Counted from the stretch's first letter, positions 1-11,760 are shown. The stretch is DNA of 64,000 bases from Acanthaster planci (GCF_001949145.1 NW_019091453.1:289068-353067), one strand, 5' to 3'. Made by a program: numbers and translations. The notes: generated from the sequence alone by a model not told the origin.

Positions 1-433
1 ATTGTATTTGACTGACTGCTGTAGACCCACGGTATAAACATTGTAGATATTTACTGAAGAATTTGATTGATTTTCATAAAAGCACAGAATTCATTATTTC
101 ATTGTGGAATATTGTGTTTCTGGTCAGCTTAAAAGCTTCAATGAAAGATGAAATATTGAAAGCCTTAGTGACACAGAAAATCTTGAAAATTGAATTCTTC
201 TTGTACATGTACATTCATTTTCACCGTTGATATGTTTGTTTTAACACTGTGTGGAACATGGCAGTATGGAGCTCAAAACCAAAACAAAACAGTTCAAGAT
301 ACTGAACACCCTCTAAAAATCCTTTTGAAAAACCACTGAACCTGCAGCTGGATTCAAATTTCAAATTCAGATTTTATTGAAAAGCTAAAGCAGGACAGAA
401 CTATCAGTTGCCCATTTTGCTCCGTTGACGCAG

Positions 434-523
434 GGAGCTTGAAGGTGATGAAGTTCCAGAGAATTGGAGGGGTACACTGCAAGGACTAACATACAGGCTA
501 GGTCCAACACTCAAAAATAACAG
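434..523 (+). CDS. FOLH1-like: GCPII-like exon a (first in window)
   Basis: The exon follows a CAG acceptor and ends in AG before GTGGGT. It encodes [15 protein letters not shown] followed by TYRLGP, matching the conserved W-R-G...GP block at the end of the PA domain. Upstream in this frame there is a stop, so the acceptor at 432-433 is the left boundary. Earlier exons are outside the window. Confidence 0.88.
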
Positions 524-3500
524 GTGGGTACAGGCTGTCTGGGATTAAATGTCAGAGTCTAGAACTGTTGTTATTGAAATTTTGTTTTGAATGATCCACA
601 TTTCAATTGACAATGGGTAACGCTGGAGAGATGTGTTTTTGTAGTGATCAAACCATATGACAGTCCATGTTTTCACATGTATTTTGTCATAAAATGTTCC
701 ATGGAGATGTATTGAATTACATGTAATGATTGATAATTATAATGAACATTTACAAGGAGCCAGTATTCACCATGCGAGATGCTCATGGCACACATGACCA
801 AAAAATTGAAATTTTTAAATGAAACTAACTTTGAATTAACGAAACCAGTGACAAAAAATGTCATGTAGTGACACGAATTGAGATTGGTCCTACAACTGTG
901 CGGTTATTTCACGGCAGGCTTGAGGTTATTTTTGGTATCACAGTTAGCTTAGGTGTGTCCCTACCAAACAAGTTGATGGCATATAGGCCTATGGTGTGAG
1001 ATTCACAGGAGTAATCTCACGCAATGTACTATAAGGGAACCAGCTAGTCTGATAAGCAAGCAAGATGTTGTTGTGAAACCACTTTACCTGGAACATGTTG
1101 ATTGAGGTTATTTGTTTGAAATGTTTTATTTTCTGATTGCTGATACATTGCAATGAAATGATTGTGTGAAGGAATGTGAAACTACAATTTTCAAAAGAAC
1201 ATAAGTCCTTTTACAATACCTAGTCAATACCAGTCTTTTGTCAAAATTCAGAAAACTGGCACCATTGTATAACTTTCCTGTACGTGCCTATCCATTCCAC
1301 GTTGGAAAAAAATCAGAAGTATCAAATGACAGCTTTAGATCCATTGATTTCACACATCGCTCTCGGAGAAAAACTAACAAAGGTATCTTTGGCTAGACTT
1401 TGGAGACATTCCTCTATGACATCCGTGTGGTGCAGCAGTTTAAGAATGGGATGTCCTTTGGATTCTAAACTTTGTCCCCTTTTGGTCGCCGATGTAGTCT
1501 GATTCGCTCTTGTTTCACCCTCTTTCAGAAAAGCTAAGCTAGAGGTGTATAATCAGAATGAGAGACGGACAGTTTACAATGTCATTGGTATGCTACGTGG
1601 AAGCATAGAACCAGGTGAGTGAAGTGCCAAGTAGAAACTCTTTGTTAGCTGTCTGCAGACTTAGGCCAGTAACCAACAGTGTCAGGTGTTATTAGTGAAA
1701 CTGATTGGAAAATCCTTTTTTTCCTTACAACTGAAAGTGTTCACCTACCTGCCATTCATTACTGCATACCGTGTAATTTGAAATTCAATTTCATTAGATC
1801 AGTATTCCATCTAGTGAGTTATTTTCAGTATAATTTTCGTCAAGAAATTTGATTTTGATTTCCCTAGTTTTTGGAGACACATGAAGCCTTTGCCCAATTA
1901 TCCAGAGTTGCCCAAAGTCCAGTGGCAACTTAGCTTTAATTTGCAAATGGTTATTCTGGGAGGTTGTTAACAGACTGAAATTAATCAGGAGATTTCCCTT
2001 TCCAACCTGACGCCTTGTTTGATACTGGAATGTCATTGGTTATCTTCAGCTCACTCCAAGGTAATACTGTCTGTCATATTCCATGGAGGCAAAAGGCAAC
2101 CTTGTGATTTTCCCTATTAAACTCAGGAGTGATTGCATCAGATTGAAATATTAACCCTGACTCTTCATGGTCCTCCGGCTGTTGGGGTTAAAATAGGAAA
2201 CATGCATTTTTTTCTTTTTGTTTGGGCTCAGTGACATACTAAACAGCATCCTTTTTTTTGGTTGACAGACCGATATGTAATCCTAGGCAACCACCGAGAT
2301 GCATGGGTGTTTGGTGCTGTAGATCCCTCTAGCGGTACGGCTGTCATGATGGAGATAGCTCGAGTCATGGGAAAGCTGTACAAAGAAGGTGGGGAATAAG
2401 ACTCTTGACTGATGATCTAGGTGTTGGCTTACCTTTTGATAACACAAGAGTTTGAAAAAACTGCCAGCTAATCAACGCATTAAGTGATGTACTTTGTTGA
2501 TTTCATTCTATATATTGCAGATTTTCCATTTTGCCTCCCAGTTTAGTGATGTATACATGAAGTGATATTTTGTCAGATCAGTTGATTAATGTGAAGAAAG
2601 TCCGTAGTACTTTGTGGCTCTCATGTTTTGTTGCATCATCGTTGTATCTCTTTGTTTCTTCAATGCACATTGCCTTGCCTATAATTGGTTGTTGGAGTTC
2701 TTTATGTTTGCTTATTGGTAACATCTTTTGCAGTTTTTATCTTGTACAATACCCAGCACGATCTATGGCAAAAAGGGGGACCCCCCCATGTCATGTGTAA
2801 GCTATATACCCTAAGGCTATTGTGCCTACTGCACCCTCCCAAGAAAATCTGAAAGGAATTCCAAAGATTCCTACGCAACAAGAGAAGATACAAAAGAGGG
2901 GGGGCCTTTGCCACATATTGTGCATCAAATGTCTCATACAGCCCTGTCAAAGAAATTTGGTATTTTTGTAAAAGCACTTATGATGTTGCAAATTTTGAAC
3001 TGTTTCACAAGTGTATGCTGCATAGGCACATGTATACATGTTCTATTACTTTAAAGTTGGTTGAATTTGACTTTGGAATCTGTGCTAAATTTAGTCACTT
3101 TTAAACTGAAGAGCTTCATTTGTTTCTCCATTAGGGAGGTTTCAACCTCGTCGGTCCATTGTGTTTTGTAGCTGGGCAGCTGAAGAGTACAGTCTGATTG
3201 GTTCCACAGAGTGGGTGGAGGTGAGTTGTGTGTGGCTGGTTTCTTAGTGTTGGAAGTAGCGGGAGTTTTGTGACCAGTCCATTACTCCTTCTAGCTCAGG
3301 ATTTTCACATTTTTGCAAGGGTGCATGGGTCCTTCAATTTTATGAGTGACTTGAAACTGTGACAACAACTTAAATGGACACAAATAGTGATGTAGACCCC
3401 TAATTTGAGAGCACTTTATATTTATGCACTACAAGGCAACTGTGACTGTGCTTTATCTTGATGAAGATACATAACATTAATAACAGAATTGTTGAATAAC

Positions 3501-6500
3501 AAGAGAAGCAGAACATTTCCAAAACAAGGAGGGGCACATTAGATATGTCTGTGTGGTAGGGATCCCAAATAAGGGGTGTGGCAAAAGACACAGTATCAGA
3601 TAACTGGTGGGAAACCGCCCTCCCCTCCCCAGCTTTAAAAGTCAGACAGTCCAGGGCATCATGAGTATGGAGCAGAGAACCCGTAACCTGTTGTCTTTGC
3701 AGGAGTTCTCCAAGATACTGGGTGGGAGAGCCGTGGCCTACCTCAACGTTGACATTTCGGTCCAGGGCAACTACACTTTCAGAGCCAAGGCTACACCCAA
3801 CCTCTTCAATGCAATCTATGAGGCAGCTAAGCAGGTGCCCGATGCGCCACACCCGGGCCATTTAGCCACTGTCTACGACACCTGGCTAAATAGGAGACCC
3901 TGGTCAGACACCAACGCTGTTCCATAGTAAGCAGTTTAGTCTTGTTCTATTTCTTTTGGAATATCAGCTAGGAATATCAGTTGGAGCATTTGGAGCTCAG
4001 TATCTGTCAGAGACTTCATTTGCATTTTGAAGGAATGCATGATACTTGGTTTTATTCTGGGTAGCACTGGTCATGAAGCAAGTTGTCAATATTTGGGTCT
4101 TCAGATTTGAAGATCCTTGGTCTCAGTGCCATCTTCAGGGGTCGACATGAAGCCCAGAAGCTAAAAACACCTCCTGTCCTTTCAAATTATCAGGGGTTTG
4201 GGGGAGCTGTTTCACTGAACCCGGGAGCTAGTTTAGATAAGGTCATATTAAGCAAAAAAATAACAGTTCTGCTCAATTACATGCCTCTCAAAAATAGGGT
4301 CAGTAGGTCGGAAATTTTGGGGGTCAATTTTTCTGTGCTGATTGATTGGCATGAAAGGGGACAAAACCTTCAAAAAATTGTGTCAAAAAGTGATAAACTC
4401 ATCTTAGTCCTTGTAAAAAATTTCTACAGTAGACAATCCACAACAATTATGGACAATTCACACAATGCTAGTCAGGTAATCACAATGGCAAACTGGCCAA
4501 CGATGTCCGGGTATCGCGTAGTAAGCGTGCGTGATGCATCCAATAGGCAGGATATTATGTGGAAACATGCTCGCTTCAAGTGCAAGCAAAACCACCTCAA
4601 ATTAAACTCTGAACACAGAGAATACATACGTAGACAAGAATCCAAGTTCTGTGAATTAACTTGCAGAAATCCTCTTGCAACATTGATGTTTTTTCGACCT
4701 GCAGCTTGTAGGGTTGCATGCGTGTATGGCCGATGTTGCGTAATTGAGTGGGACGCGGCACGGTGGGAACCAGCGCAGCTTTGCTTTAATAGATTGAGCT
4801 TTGCACACCTGTTTTCACCACTGCGACAGCGAAAAGGGAAAGGAACTCGCGAAAATAACAGAAGTTTCTTTACAAAAATTGCAAATGTAAGTAGGAAAAC
4901 ATATAAAAACAAGCATTCTAACGTGAGAAAAGGTTGTCGAACCTACCCCACCATGGTGAATATTTTGATGATTTCTTTGGAATAAAGTGTGTCATTACCT
5001 CAAAGGAAATCAGTAACGGCCTGGTGCTAATTTTGACTCCCGACCTCTCGCTTTATAACGGGTTACCACACGCTAATCATGGTTTGTCAGACACAAAAGT
5101 GCAGGTGCACCTGCTTAATGTCGACCCCTGCATCTTTGCTGGCAGGACATTCTGCAATTTGCAGCCACATGTATAACTACAGCCCAAGAATTGACACAGT
5201 TGTCTTTTTTTATCTGTGGGTACGCCTTAATAAAAATTTACTCTACTCACTAAGCACCCTTAATACGCTTAGCAGACAGGGCTGGCTCTACAGTGAATGC
5301 TGTACAGTCAAGAGCCAGTGCGCGTATAACCTCACATTCTTATTTTGCATGTGTACGTACATGTGTATTACTTCACAATAGAAGTTTTTCATGGCATGGC
5401 ACATGTGTCTTTCTAAAGTAACTGTCCAAATAGATTCCATGCTGGAGTAATTTGCCCCCACTGACACAGCACAACAACTTGCCCTTTGTGCTTGTCTTAT
5501 TGCATGCTTTGAATGAGACAAGACTTAATTTGGAAATTAATACACTGTTAATTTTTTGAATGTACATCCAGTGTGCTCAATATTGGTTCAGGCAGTGACT
5601 ACGCAGCGTTTATGGGCGTGCTAGGCATATCATCAGTTGATCTACGTTATGACTACGATATTGTAAGTTGAAGCATGTTGGCTCCTTGTTTTGCTAAGCG
5701 AACGGTTTGATGGTACGTATAATACAGGAGGTAGGATTTCTTCCCAGCAAAATCGTATTACCATGATGTTGAGCAAAATCAATCTGTCACGGCCTACCCT
5801 CTATTTAAATGGGTTACGAAACTGTAACCACAAACTCCTAGAGTAAATTCCTCAGTTGACAGCACGCAGTGCTTCCTGCTACTGATACTTAGCAACATGT
5901 TGACACAGGGCACAACCTGTATGAAACCTTGTTGCACTGAATTTCCAATGTGGCAAAAAGCTGTTCTAGCCATAATGAAGGAGCAAGTTCTGTTTCTGAC
6001 GTTTGCACACTTTATGGGGAGCCTGCTGCTCCTTCCTTTCATGAAATGGAAAGAGGTCCTGTTACCAGATAATCATGTAATTAGCTGCTGCCTGATATAG
6101 GGGACAGGTGCTAAAAACCCAGAGTGTCCTTTGTTTTGCCAGGTACACACCAATCACATTGACCAGGGCATCATTGTTTCATTCTGTGTTCATCTTTTGA
6201 AAACTCTGGTCTTAGGGTTACGGGATTTCCAGCTACCCTCTGTACCATTCCATGTACGAGACATTCCACCTGGTGTCAGAGATCATGGATCCCAACTTCC
6301 AGTATCACTTAGCCACCGGCAGGGTGTGGACAGAGCTTGCCAGGTCACTAGCTGATGCCCTCATCCTACCGCTGGATTGCCGGACATATGTCAGCCATCT
6401 CAATGAGTCCATCAGCTCGCTGAAGAAAGAGTATGCTGACAAGATGAGCCTCCAAGGGATCACTTTTGGTGAGTGGATAGGATGTGGAAGTGTGGAGGGG

Positions 6501-9178
6501 GTTGTTGGGATTCATTGCTGACAACAGCAACATCATGGATGAGGTGCTCTACCACTCCTGAAGGAAAGTACGTAAAAATGCCTCACAAGCCACTCTTGCC
6601 CATTGGGTCAATGTTTATGTCCCGTTTTAGTATGTGTAAACAGCCAAGAGTTGGGTGGGATGGTAGCCCATCACAACTTACTCCCCAGCTAATGCCAGTA
6701 CCCATTTATACCATTGGTTGGAGTGGAGCAAGCAGGATTAAGCGACTTGCCTAAGGCAAGAACACGAGGCCATCAGCTGGATTCGAACCCTGACCCTGCA
6801 GTTATGAGTCTCAAACCCCAATGACTTATAATAAATCACTGAATTGCGTGACTCAAGTTAAAAATCATTTTAAAAAGTGACCAGAGTTGACTCACTGACC
6901 AAAAAGAGCAAATGGAGTCACATGATGGAGTCAAGTTGAGTTGTTTGCCCAGAGGAAATTGAGTCAAGTCATTGGAGTCACTAAAAATGTTCACTTGTGT
7001 CAGACTCGAGTCGAGTCACTGATTTGAGTCACTACGAGTCTACCACGAGGCCACAGTCTTCCACATCGCGAAGGCCAACTTAACACATTTGCATTTCCAC
7101 AAATTTTGAACAATGAGTTTTCAGTTCTTTGTTGGGAGAATCCCTCCATAAGTACAGTATGCTTAGCGATGCCTGTGCAGTGTCTATAAGTTCACATGGA
7201 CTGTAGCTGAAACTTGACATTCCTGCATTCTTGTGCAGCCATCCAACTACTCAACCATTGAGCTTTGGCAGAAGGCATTGAATGGTTTTGTGATGTTTTT
7301 GCTGAGGTCAGTTAATTCAGACACTGCTCGACACAGCAATAGGTTTATAGCCAATAGTGACTAAATTATTGGGATTACCTGGTACATGTTTTATCACTCA
7401 TGTTAAACAGCTGAAACAATGTTGTTTTATCCTGGAAAGTCTGCACCAGTTAAGGTCATGTTTTCCTCTGTTCTTCATTTTTCTTCAACAAATGGTATAA
7501 AGGTGTGTTCACTCCCGTTGTTTTGAGTAATAGCCCATAACTGGCTTGTAAAAGACAGCCTCCCTTCACTGTCCATTTGCAGATACACTCATATCTTTTT
7601 CTTTTTTGGGGGGTGGGGTCATGTAGATGCAATAGATGCTGCATTGGCTGAGCTGTCCAAAACAGCAGACTGGCTACACAGTTACATTGGCAAGATGGAA
7701 ATGAAAGAGTAAGCATCTCCAGTTTGTTGGACTCCTTGGAATTTCAAGTGAAATCTTCCAAATTGCAGACAGCGTACATCTCAAGAGGGGTTGACACAGG
7801 TTATTGGGACTGAAATCATTTCAACACCAAAGTACATGTATGCGCTTTGGATTCAATTTTGAGATCCCAACTGCAAAAGTGTCAAATACAATGGAACTTT
7901 GAACGTCTGCAATTGGACATTTGTCATAAGTCTTGTCAAGTTTTAGGCTTAATGGTTGGTCCAGATCGATACTTTGTTTGTCTACTAGGTTGCAGTGGGA
8001 AATGAATGAAAACAACCAAATTACTTTTATTTGGCCCCTGTGAGTAGTTCCGTCTACCATGCTAGGCCACACTGCAGAATGCTGCAAGGAAATGTACATT
8101 TGACATAGTGAATGCAGTGTAGAGGAAAAGAGGCAAATTATAGCCTGTTAGGATTGGTTCAAATTGCTTTGGAAATTAAATGAAGAATGTTTTTTATTTA
8201 AGTCCATTTGAGGTGAGGAAAGTCAATGACCAGCTGATGTTCATGGAGAGAGCTTTTATCGATCCATTTGGACTGCCGGGCAGACCACTACAAAGGTATG
8301 TTTGGAACCCTATTTAGGCCTACAATGTACCATACAAGAATTGTGTTTCTTGGGCAGAGGAAGACCCAGGGATTCAACTGGACATTCAGGAGGGGGAAAA
8401 TACAATCATTGAATTTGTATTATAGTAATAATAATTTGTATAATTACTTGTAAAAAAGAAATCAACCCTCATTTTGCCCACTGAATTACATGTTTCAATG
8501 AAACGGCCCTCCTCATTGGCCATTGTCTACCTGAGAAGCAATTCGCAAGTTGAGATGGCAGCTTTCAGTGGCCATTGTAACTCTACGCGTCGTGTGCTGG
8601 GATGCACAGTGGGTTTGCTTTGTTTGGTTAAATTGGACATAAACTACTTTGAAGAAAAGACTTGAGTGAAACCCCGGGGGGCCAGCAATAATCTTCTATA
8701 TCTACCACATTTACATGTACAAGCCTTGATGTTGGTCACTTAGAACTGGTGTATAAACACTCACATTTTGTTGAACAGGCTAAGTGGTGCATTCAATGAT
8801 TGCAAAGCCAATATACGTCTGAAAAAGTGACATCTTACAAGATATTTCTTTCTTTTGTAATGTTTCATGCGACAAATATGCTAACTTTGTGTGAGGACTT
8901 ATGACAACAGTTGCATACTTGGCTCTTTAATGAGAATAATACCTTTCCCTTATTTTTCGGTTGTTTGCAGACACATTGCTTTTGCACCAAGCAGCAAAGA
9001 CAGTTACTACGGTGATGCCTTTCCAGGGATTGTGGATCTAATGTTTGACATTGACAATGCTGTAGACAGTGCCAAGCAATGGGACCTAGTACGCCAGCAC
9101 ATGTCAGTGGTGGCATTCACACTGCAGTCTGTGGCTTCCACACTGACGAGTGTTGATGTGCTTGGGGTACAACCCTAA
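434..9178 (+). CDS. FOLH1-like: Glutamate carboxypeptidase II-like M28 metallopeptidase, 3' ten exons (5' partial)
   Basis: Ten exons (434-523, 1529-1614, 2269-2388, 3135-3220, 3703-3926, 5572-5662, 6216-6468, 7627-7708, 8203-8295, 8971-9178) join in consistent phase into 443 residues ending at TAA. They correspond to about the C-terminal 60% of human GCPII (about 750 aa): end of the PA domain, M28 catalytic domain, then the TFR-like dimerisation domain. The family is usually a type II membrane zinc exopeptidase acting outside the cell, but the anchor would lie upstream of this window. Visible active-site residues, by human numbering: zinc ligands H377 and D387 ([13 protein letters not shown]), E424/E425 ([11 protein letters not shown]), D453 (YLNVD) and H553 (PLYHSMYET). 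R463 and R536 equivalents are present. R534 is Asp and the S1' lysine K699 is Ser ([11 protein letters not shown]), so specificity for C-terminal glutamate is uncertain. NAALADL1-type activity is an alternative. Family assignment is firm; the exact orthologue is not. Confidence 0.95.
1529..1614 (+). CDS. FOLH1-like: GCPII-like exon b
   Basis: Acceptor TTTCAG and donor GTGAGT. Encodes [20 protein letters not shown] and then RGSIEP, equivalent to the human segment leading into the catalytic domain. The final G joins AC of the next exon to make Asp. Confidence 0.93.
2269..2388 (+). CDS. FOLH1-like: GCPII-like exon c (zinc ligands His and Asp)
   Basis: Encodes [19 protein letters not shown], with the first zinc-binding His and the bridging Asp of the M28 fold, followed by a helix ending in GKLYKE. 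Acceptor GACAG, donor GTGGGG. Confidence 0.97.
2756..2924. repeat. Small inverted-repeat element in GCPII-like intron
   Basis: The left end AGCACGATCTATGGCAAA and the reverse complement of the right end (GCACAATATGTGGCAAA) are imperfect terminal inverted repeats, each followed by a G/C-homopolymer tract. It is probably a short non-autonomous DNA transposon; boundaries are approximate. Confidence 0.4.
3135..3220 (+). CDS. FOLH1-like: GCPII-like exon d (catalytic Glu pair)
   Basis: Encodes [20 protein letters not shown] then GSTEWVE. The EE pair supplies the general-base and zinc-ligand glutamates. Acceptor ATTAG, donor GTGAGT. Confidence 0.97.
3703..3926 (+). CDS. FOLH1-like: GCPII-like exon e (third zinc-ligand Asp)
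   Basis: Encodes [18 protein letters not shown], with the zinc-ligand Asp and an R463 equivalent. The exon ends in TA before GTAAGC, and the next exon supplies T to complete Tyr. The in-frame TAG seen by reading through is an intron artefact. Confidence 0.96.
4083..4985 (+). other. Unidentified 300-codon open frame inside an intron
   Basis: A 903-bp ATG-to-stop frame lies wholly within the GCPII-like intron 3927-5571. I recognise no domain. The product would be basic and Asn/Lys/Arg-rich, without a signal peptide or membrane segment. A long minus-strand frame (4472-4912) overlaps it. It may be an eroded repeat open by chance, since nothing in its composition resembles the flanking exons. It is not called as a gene. 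Confidence 0.15.
5572..5662 (+). CDS. FOLH1-like: GCPII-like exon f
   Basis: Encodes [20 protein letters not shown] then [11 protein letters not shown]. This is the conserved GSG(N/S)D block and the arginine-patch loop, which keeps R536 but lacks R534. Too short to show as a long ORF. Acceptor TCCAG, donor GTAAGT. Confidence 0.95.
6216..6468 (+). CDS. FOLH1-like: GCPII-like exon g (last zinc-ligand His)
   Basis: Encodes [16 protein letters not shown] with the last zinc-ligand His and the Tyr552 equivalent, then the start of the C-terminal helical domain ([14 protein letters not shown]). Acceptor CTTAG, donor GTGAGT. Confidence 0.97.
6652..6800 (-). repeat. tRNA-derived SINE fragment
   Basis: On the minus strand a perfect pol III B box, GGTTCGAATCC (6779-6789), is followed by a body with a CCTTAGGCAAGTCGCTTAA block and an ATAAATGGGTAC block. 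Both are typical of animal tRNA-derived SINEs. The A box is not recognisable, so the copy looks 5'-truncated. It lies antisense in the intron between exons g and h. Confidence 0.65.
6844..7045. repeat. GAGTCA/GACTCGAGTC repeat cluster
   Basis: Numerous variants of GAGTCA and GACTCGAGTC occur at short irregular spacing, in both orientations because the core is palindromic. A second such cluster is at 31777-32030. It is a low-complexity, dispersed repeat type of unknown origin. Confidence 0.6.
7627..7708 (+). CDS. FOLH1-like: GCPII-like exon h
   Basis: Encodes [20 protein letters not shown] plus GKMEMK, an amphipathic helix of the TFR-like dimerisation domain. Acceptor TGTAG, donor GTAAGC. The phase on both sides fits the neighbouring exons. 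Confidence 0.9.
8203..8295 (+). CDS. FOLH1-like: GCPII-like exon i
   Basis: Encodes [20 protein letters not shown] then RPLQ, very close to the human NDQLMFLERAFIDPLGLP block. Acceptor TTAAG, donor GTATG. Confidence 0.96.
8971..9178 (+). CDS. FOLH1-like: GCPII-like terminal exon
   Basis: Encodes [20 protein letters not shown], then IVDLMFDI and the C-terminal helix, ending in TAA at 9176-9178. The motif that forms the S1' lid in human GCPII has Ser in place of Lys699 but keeps the Tyr700 equivalent. A possible AATAAA lies at 9922-9927. Confidence 0.96.
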
Positions 9179-9859
9179 ATCAGTGGTCCATGGTTATTCC
9201 TAACATTATCACTATTAACCACACTGCATGATGAGATGGAATGGAGGTTATCGTATGCCAGTAATGGGAGAAATAACACATGTACATGTTATAGTTGATC
9301 ACAAGATAGTAAAAGATGCCATCTTACCGTTTTCAGTTGTGCAAAATAATTCACCTGAAGATTTGAAATGAGGGTTACAAAAAAACAGTTGCCCATTGGA
9401 AGTAGAGATAATTGTACTTGTTTTGCTTATAAATGATAGCAGTGTATGTACACTGATGATCCCTTATTCTAACCTGCCAATGCACTGCGGTGAACACTGA
9501 TATGTCATCAGCACATAGGGCTGTTCGCCTTCTGAGAAACCAACATCAGAGGAGGGTTTCATCACTGAGAACAAATACTCTTCAGCGGTGTAAACTCTCT
9601 TTGTCTGAAAACATGAGTAAGTCATTTGTTTCTTTCATTTGATTTTGTATGGTCAAAATTTTCTCGAGCAGCATTCCCTTTAGCCATGGTCAAGTCGTTT
9701 GTCAAAAGTTGTACATTTCAGGCCTTATGGGAATCTGTGCAAATCATTTTGAGTTTTTAATCTGCTGTGGACCTTTGAACTCAGAACTTGAGTGTGGTAT
9801 GCCCAGTTTATAGGTCTTGGAGAAAAGATCAGTTAGCAGTTGGAACTCTAAATTCAGTG

Positions 9860-10520
9860 TTGTAGTCGAGTACTTTCCGAGTACCAACGCTCTCCGCAAA
9901 ATACTGAACTGGGTAAGAGGGAATAAAGCCAGAGTGCACAGGCATTTGATGGTAAATGTGCAAAGGTAAGATTACAACATAAATGTTAGACTTCAGACAC
10001 TCCCAGTTGTGTAAAATTTAAGTTTTAAGGAGAAAAGTACTTGGAAAGTACTCGGCCGAGTACTTTCCCGAGTACTTTTGTCCTAAAAAATTAATTTTAA
10101 TCAAACAGTGATCTAATGCCTGACCTTAACGTACCCACAATGTGACCGGAGGTTACTAAATATAAATGCTGTAATGACAGGAAATAGACCAAGTGTGGCA
10201 GCTAAGTCATGTGAACTAAGGTGGGTACTGTCACTGCACTGTCCTAGCAAAGTGCATTTTTACTGTTTACCAAAGATAAAGCCGATTTTTGATACAGTGC
10301 CCAGCACATCGGTGTTCCAAGCATGGTACCTACTGTCAGCTTATTTTTGGTAAATGATACTCCTGAAACACTTTGCTATGAGGAATGCCATAGTTTGTTG
10401 ATATTTGATACCCATTATAGGTCACGTGACAATAGCGGGCACAATTGGTTAATATGTGGAGTTGAGACAGACCTTGGAAAATACTTCCGAGTATTGAATA
10501 CTTTACTGTACGATGTTTTT
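9860..10520. repeat. AGTACTCG-rich inverted-repeat region
   Basis: CGAGTACTTTCCGAGTAC near 9868, ACTCGGCCGAGTACTTTC near 10050 and a degenerate copy near 10485 are repeated palindromic motifs. They suggest a decayed foldback element downstream of the GCPII-like gene. No coding potential is evident. Confidence 0.35.
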
Positions 10521-10704
10521 CTTTGCCTTACTTTTTTAGGAAGTGTCTCATCAAGTAATGTTCTATATCAGTTAAACTTTTTGACTGCTGTGATTTTTGA
10601 AAAGCGATATGAACAAACTTTGGTAACATGGTGAATAAGCCATTTTTTCAGGAAAGTTTGACTAATGACTTTCTGATTTTTTGTAAAGTGTTTTTACAAA
10701 TAAT

Positions 10705-11052
10705 GTTAACCACTTCCTGCCGGGGACTCCGGAATCGGAGACGTATGTTTTATATGCGTGGCCGGGGTCTCTGAACTTGGACAAAGGAAATAGGGCCCTG
10801 TAACAAAAGACCGTACTCCAAACAAAAGACCAGGCTGCTGGGCATTACCGGCATTTTTCACTCTCAAAAGTGGTGATTATCCAGCCTTGTTTTGAACCCG
10901 TATACCAGGGTTTGGAGCATTGAGAGCAAGCGGATTACCACCGGGGACAAAAGCTCTCCACCACCGCAGCGATGAGCCACACAGCACCGCTGCATGCTAA
11001 TCTGACCCAGCATCATTAACATTGAAAAATGCCCTGGCATGAAGTGGTTAAC
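10705..11052. mobile_element. piggyBac-like MITE with TTAA target duplication
   Basis: Imperfect terminal inverted repeats (CCACTTCCTGCCGGGG left; CCACTTCATGCCAGGG reading inward from the right) lie directly inside TTAA at 10706-10709 and 11048-11051. TTAA duplication and CC-starting termini are the hallmark of piggyBac transposition. The 338-bp interior has no ORF, so this is a non-autonomous copy. Confidence 0.75.
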
Positions 11053-11111
11053 ACTGAGTTATCATTCTTTCAATTGAGTCTATTTGCATTGATTTGAGAA
11101 TGGAATTTGCC

Positions 11112-11298
11112 ATATGCAGCAAGGTATGAGACGGAGAGAACCCCCCCTGCTTTGTGTTGGTCATTGTCTCCCATGAATCTGGGGAATTCCTTTCAGACAT
11201 CTTGGGGGGATGTGTTATGTAACAATAGTCTGGAATGTGTATAGGGATTGGACATGTGGGGGGGTACCCCTCGGTCTCATTTCTTGCTGTATAGAATC
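11112..11298 (+). repeat. Dispersed repeat family R1, copy 1
   Basis: About 185 bp that recur in the same orientation at 34538-34720. Both contain TTTCAGACATCT, GGGGATGTGTTA and TAGGGATTGGACATGT in the same order and spacing. No terminal repeats or coding frame are recognised. Confidence 0.65.
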
Positions 11299-11760
11299 TG
11301 CACATTGCTTGAACCGTAGCTGCAGTGAATTTTTCTCGGAAACAATTTTTATTTCTTCCGTGGTTGAAAACCGTTTTAGGCCAAAAAAATAAATAAATGC
11401 TCGGTCTCTGGTCAGACAAAAGTTCCAGAATTGATGCAGCGATGCATTTTTTTGGGGGGGGATAGGGTTGGCTTTGAAGACTAGCAACAGACACGGAAAC
11501 GAGTGGCATATTTAATCAAAGAGCAAAGATTTGTGGTAGCATGTCCCATGTTATGCCACCATTGCTGTTGATCAGCTGGCTGCAACTTTCTAACCTACCC
11601 ATGGTCTACTGTTTGTGTTTGACATCAGCATTATGCAGTCGTAGCGGATCTATCATCGCGTACGAGCCACCCATGAATTAGTCTGGTTCCTTGAACAAAT
11701 TGTACTTGTGGCCTTGTGGCCGGAAATCGGTTTACTCGCACAAATTCAGGTGGTGCAATA

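Noticed and set aside
3400-3861. 153-codon minus-strand ORF
   Set aside because: It is a shadow of the GCPII-like exon 3703-3926 on the opposite strand plus intron sequence.
6779-6789. A tRNA gene at the B box
   Set aside because: The cloverleaf cannot be formed and no A box is seen; the downstream body matches a SINE layout.
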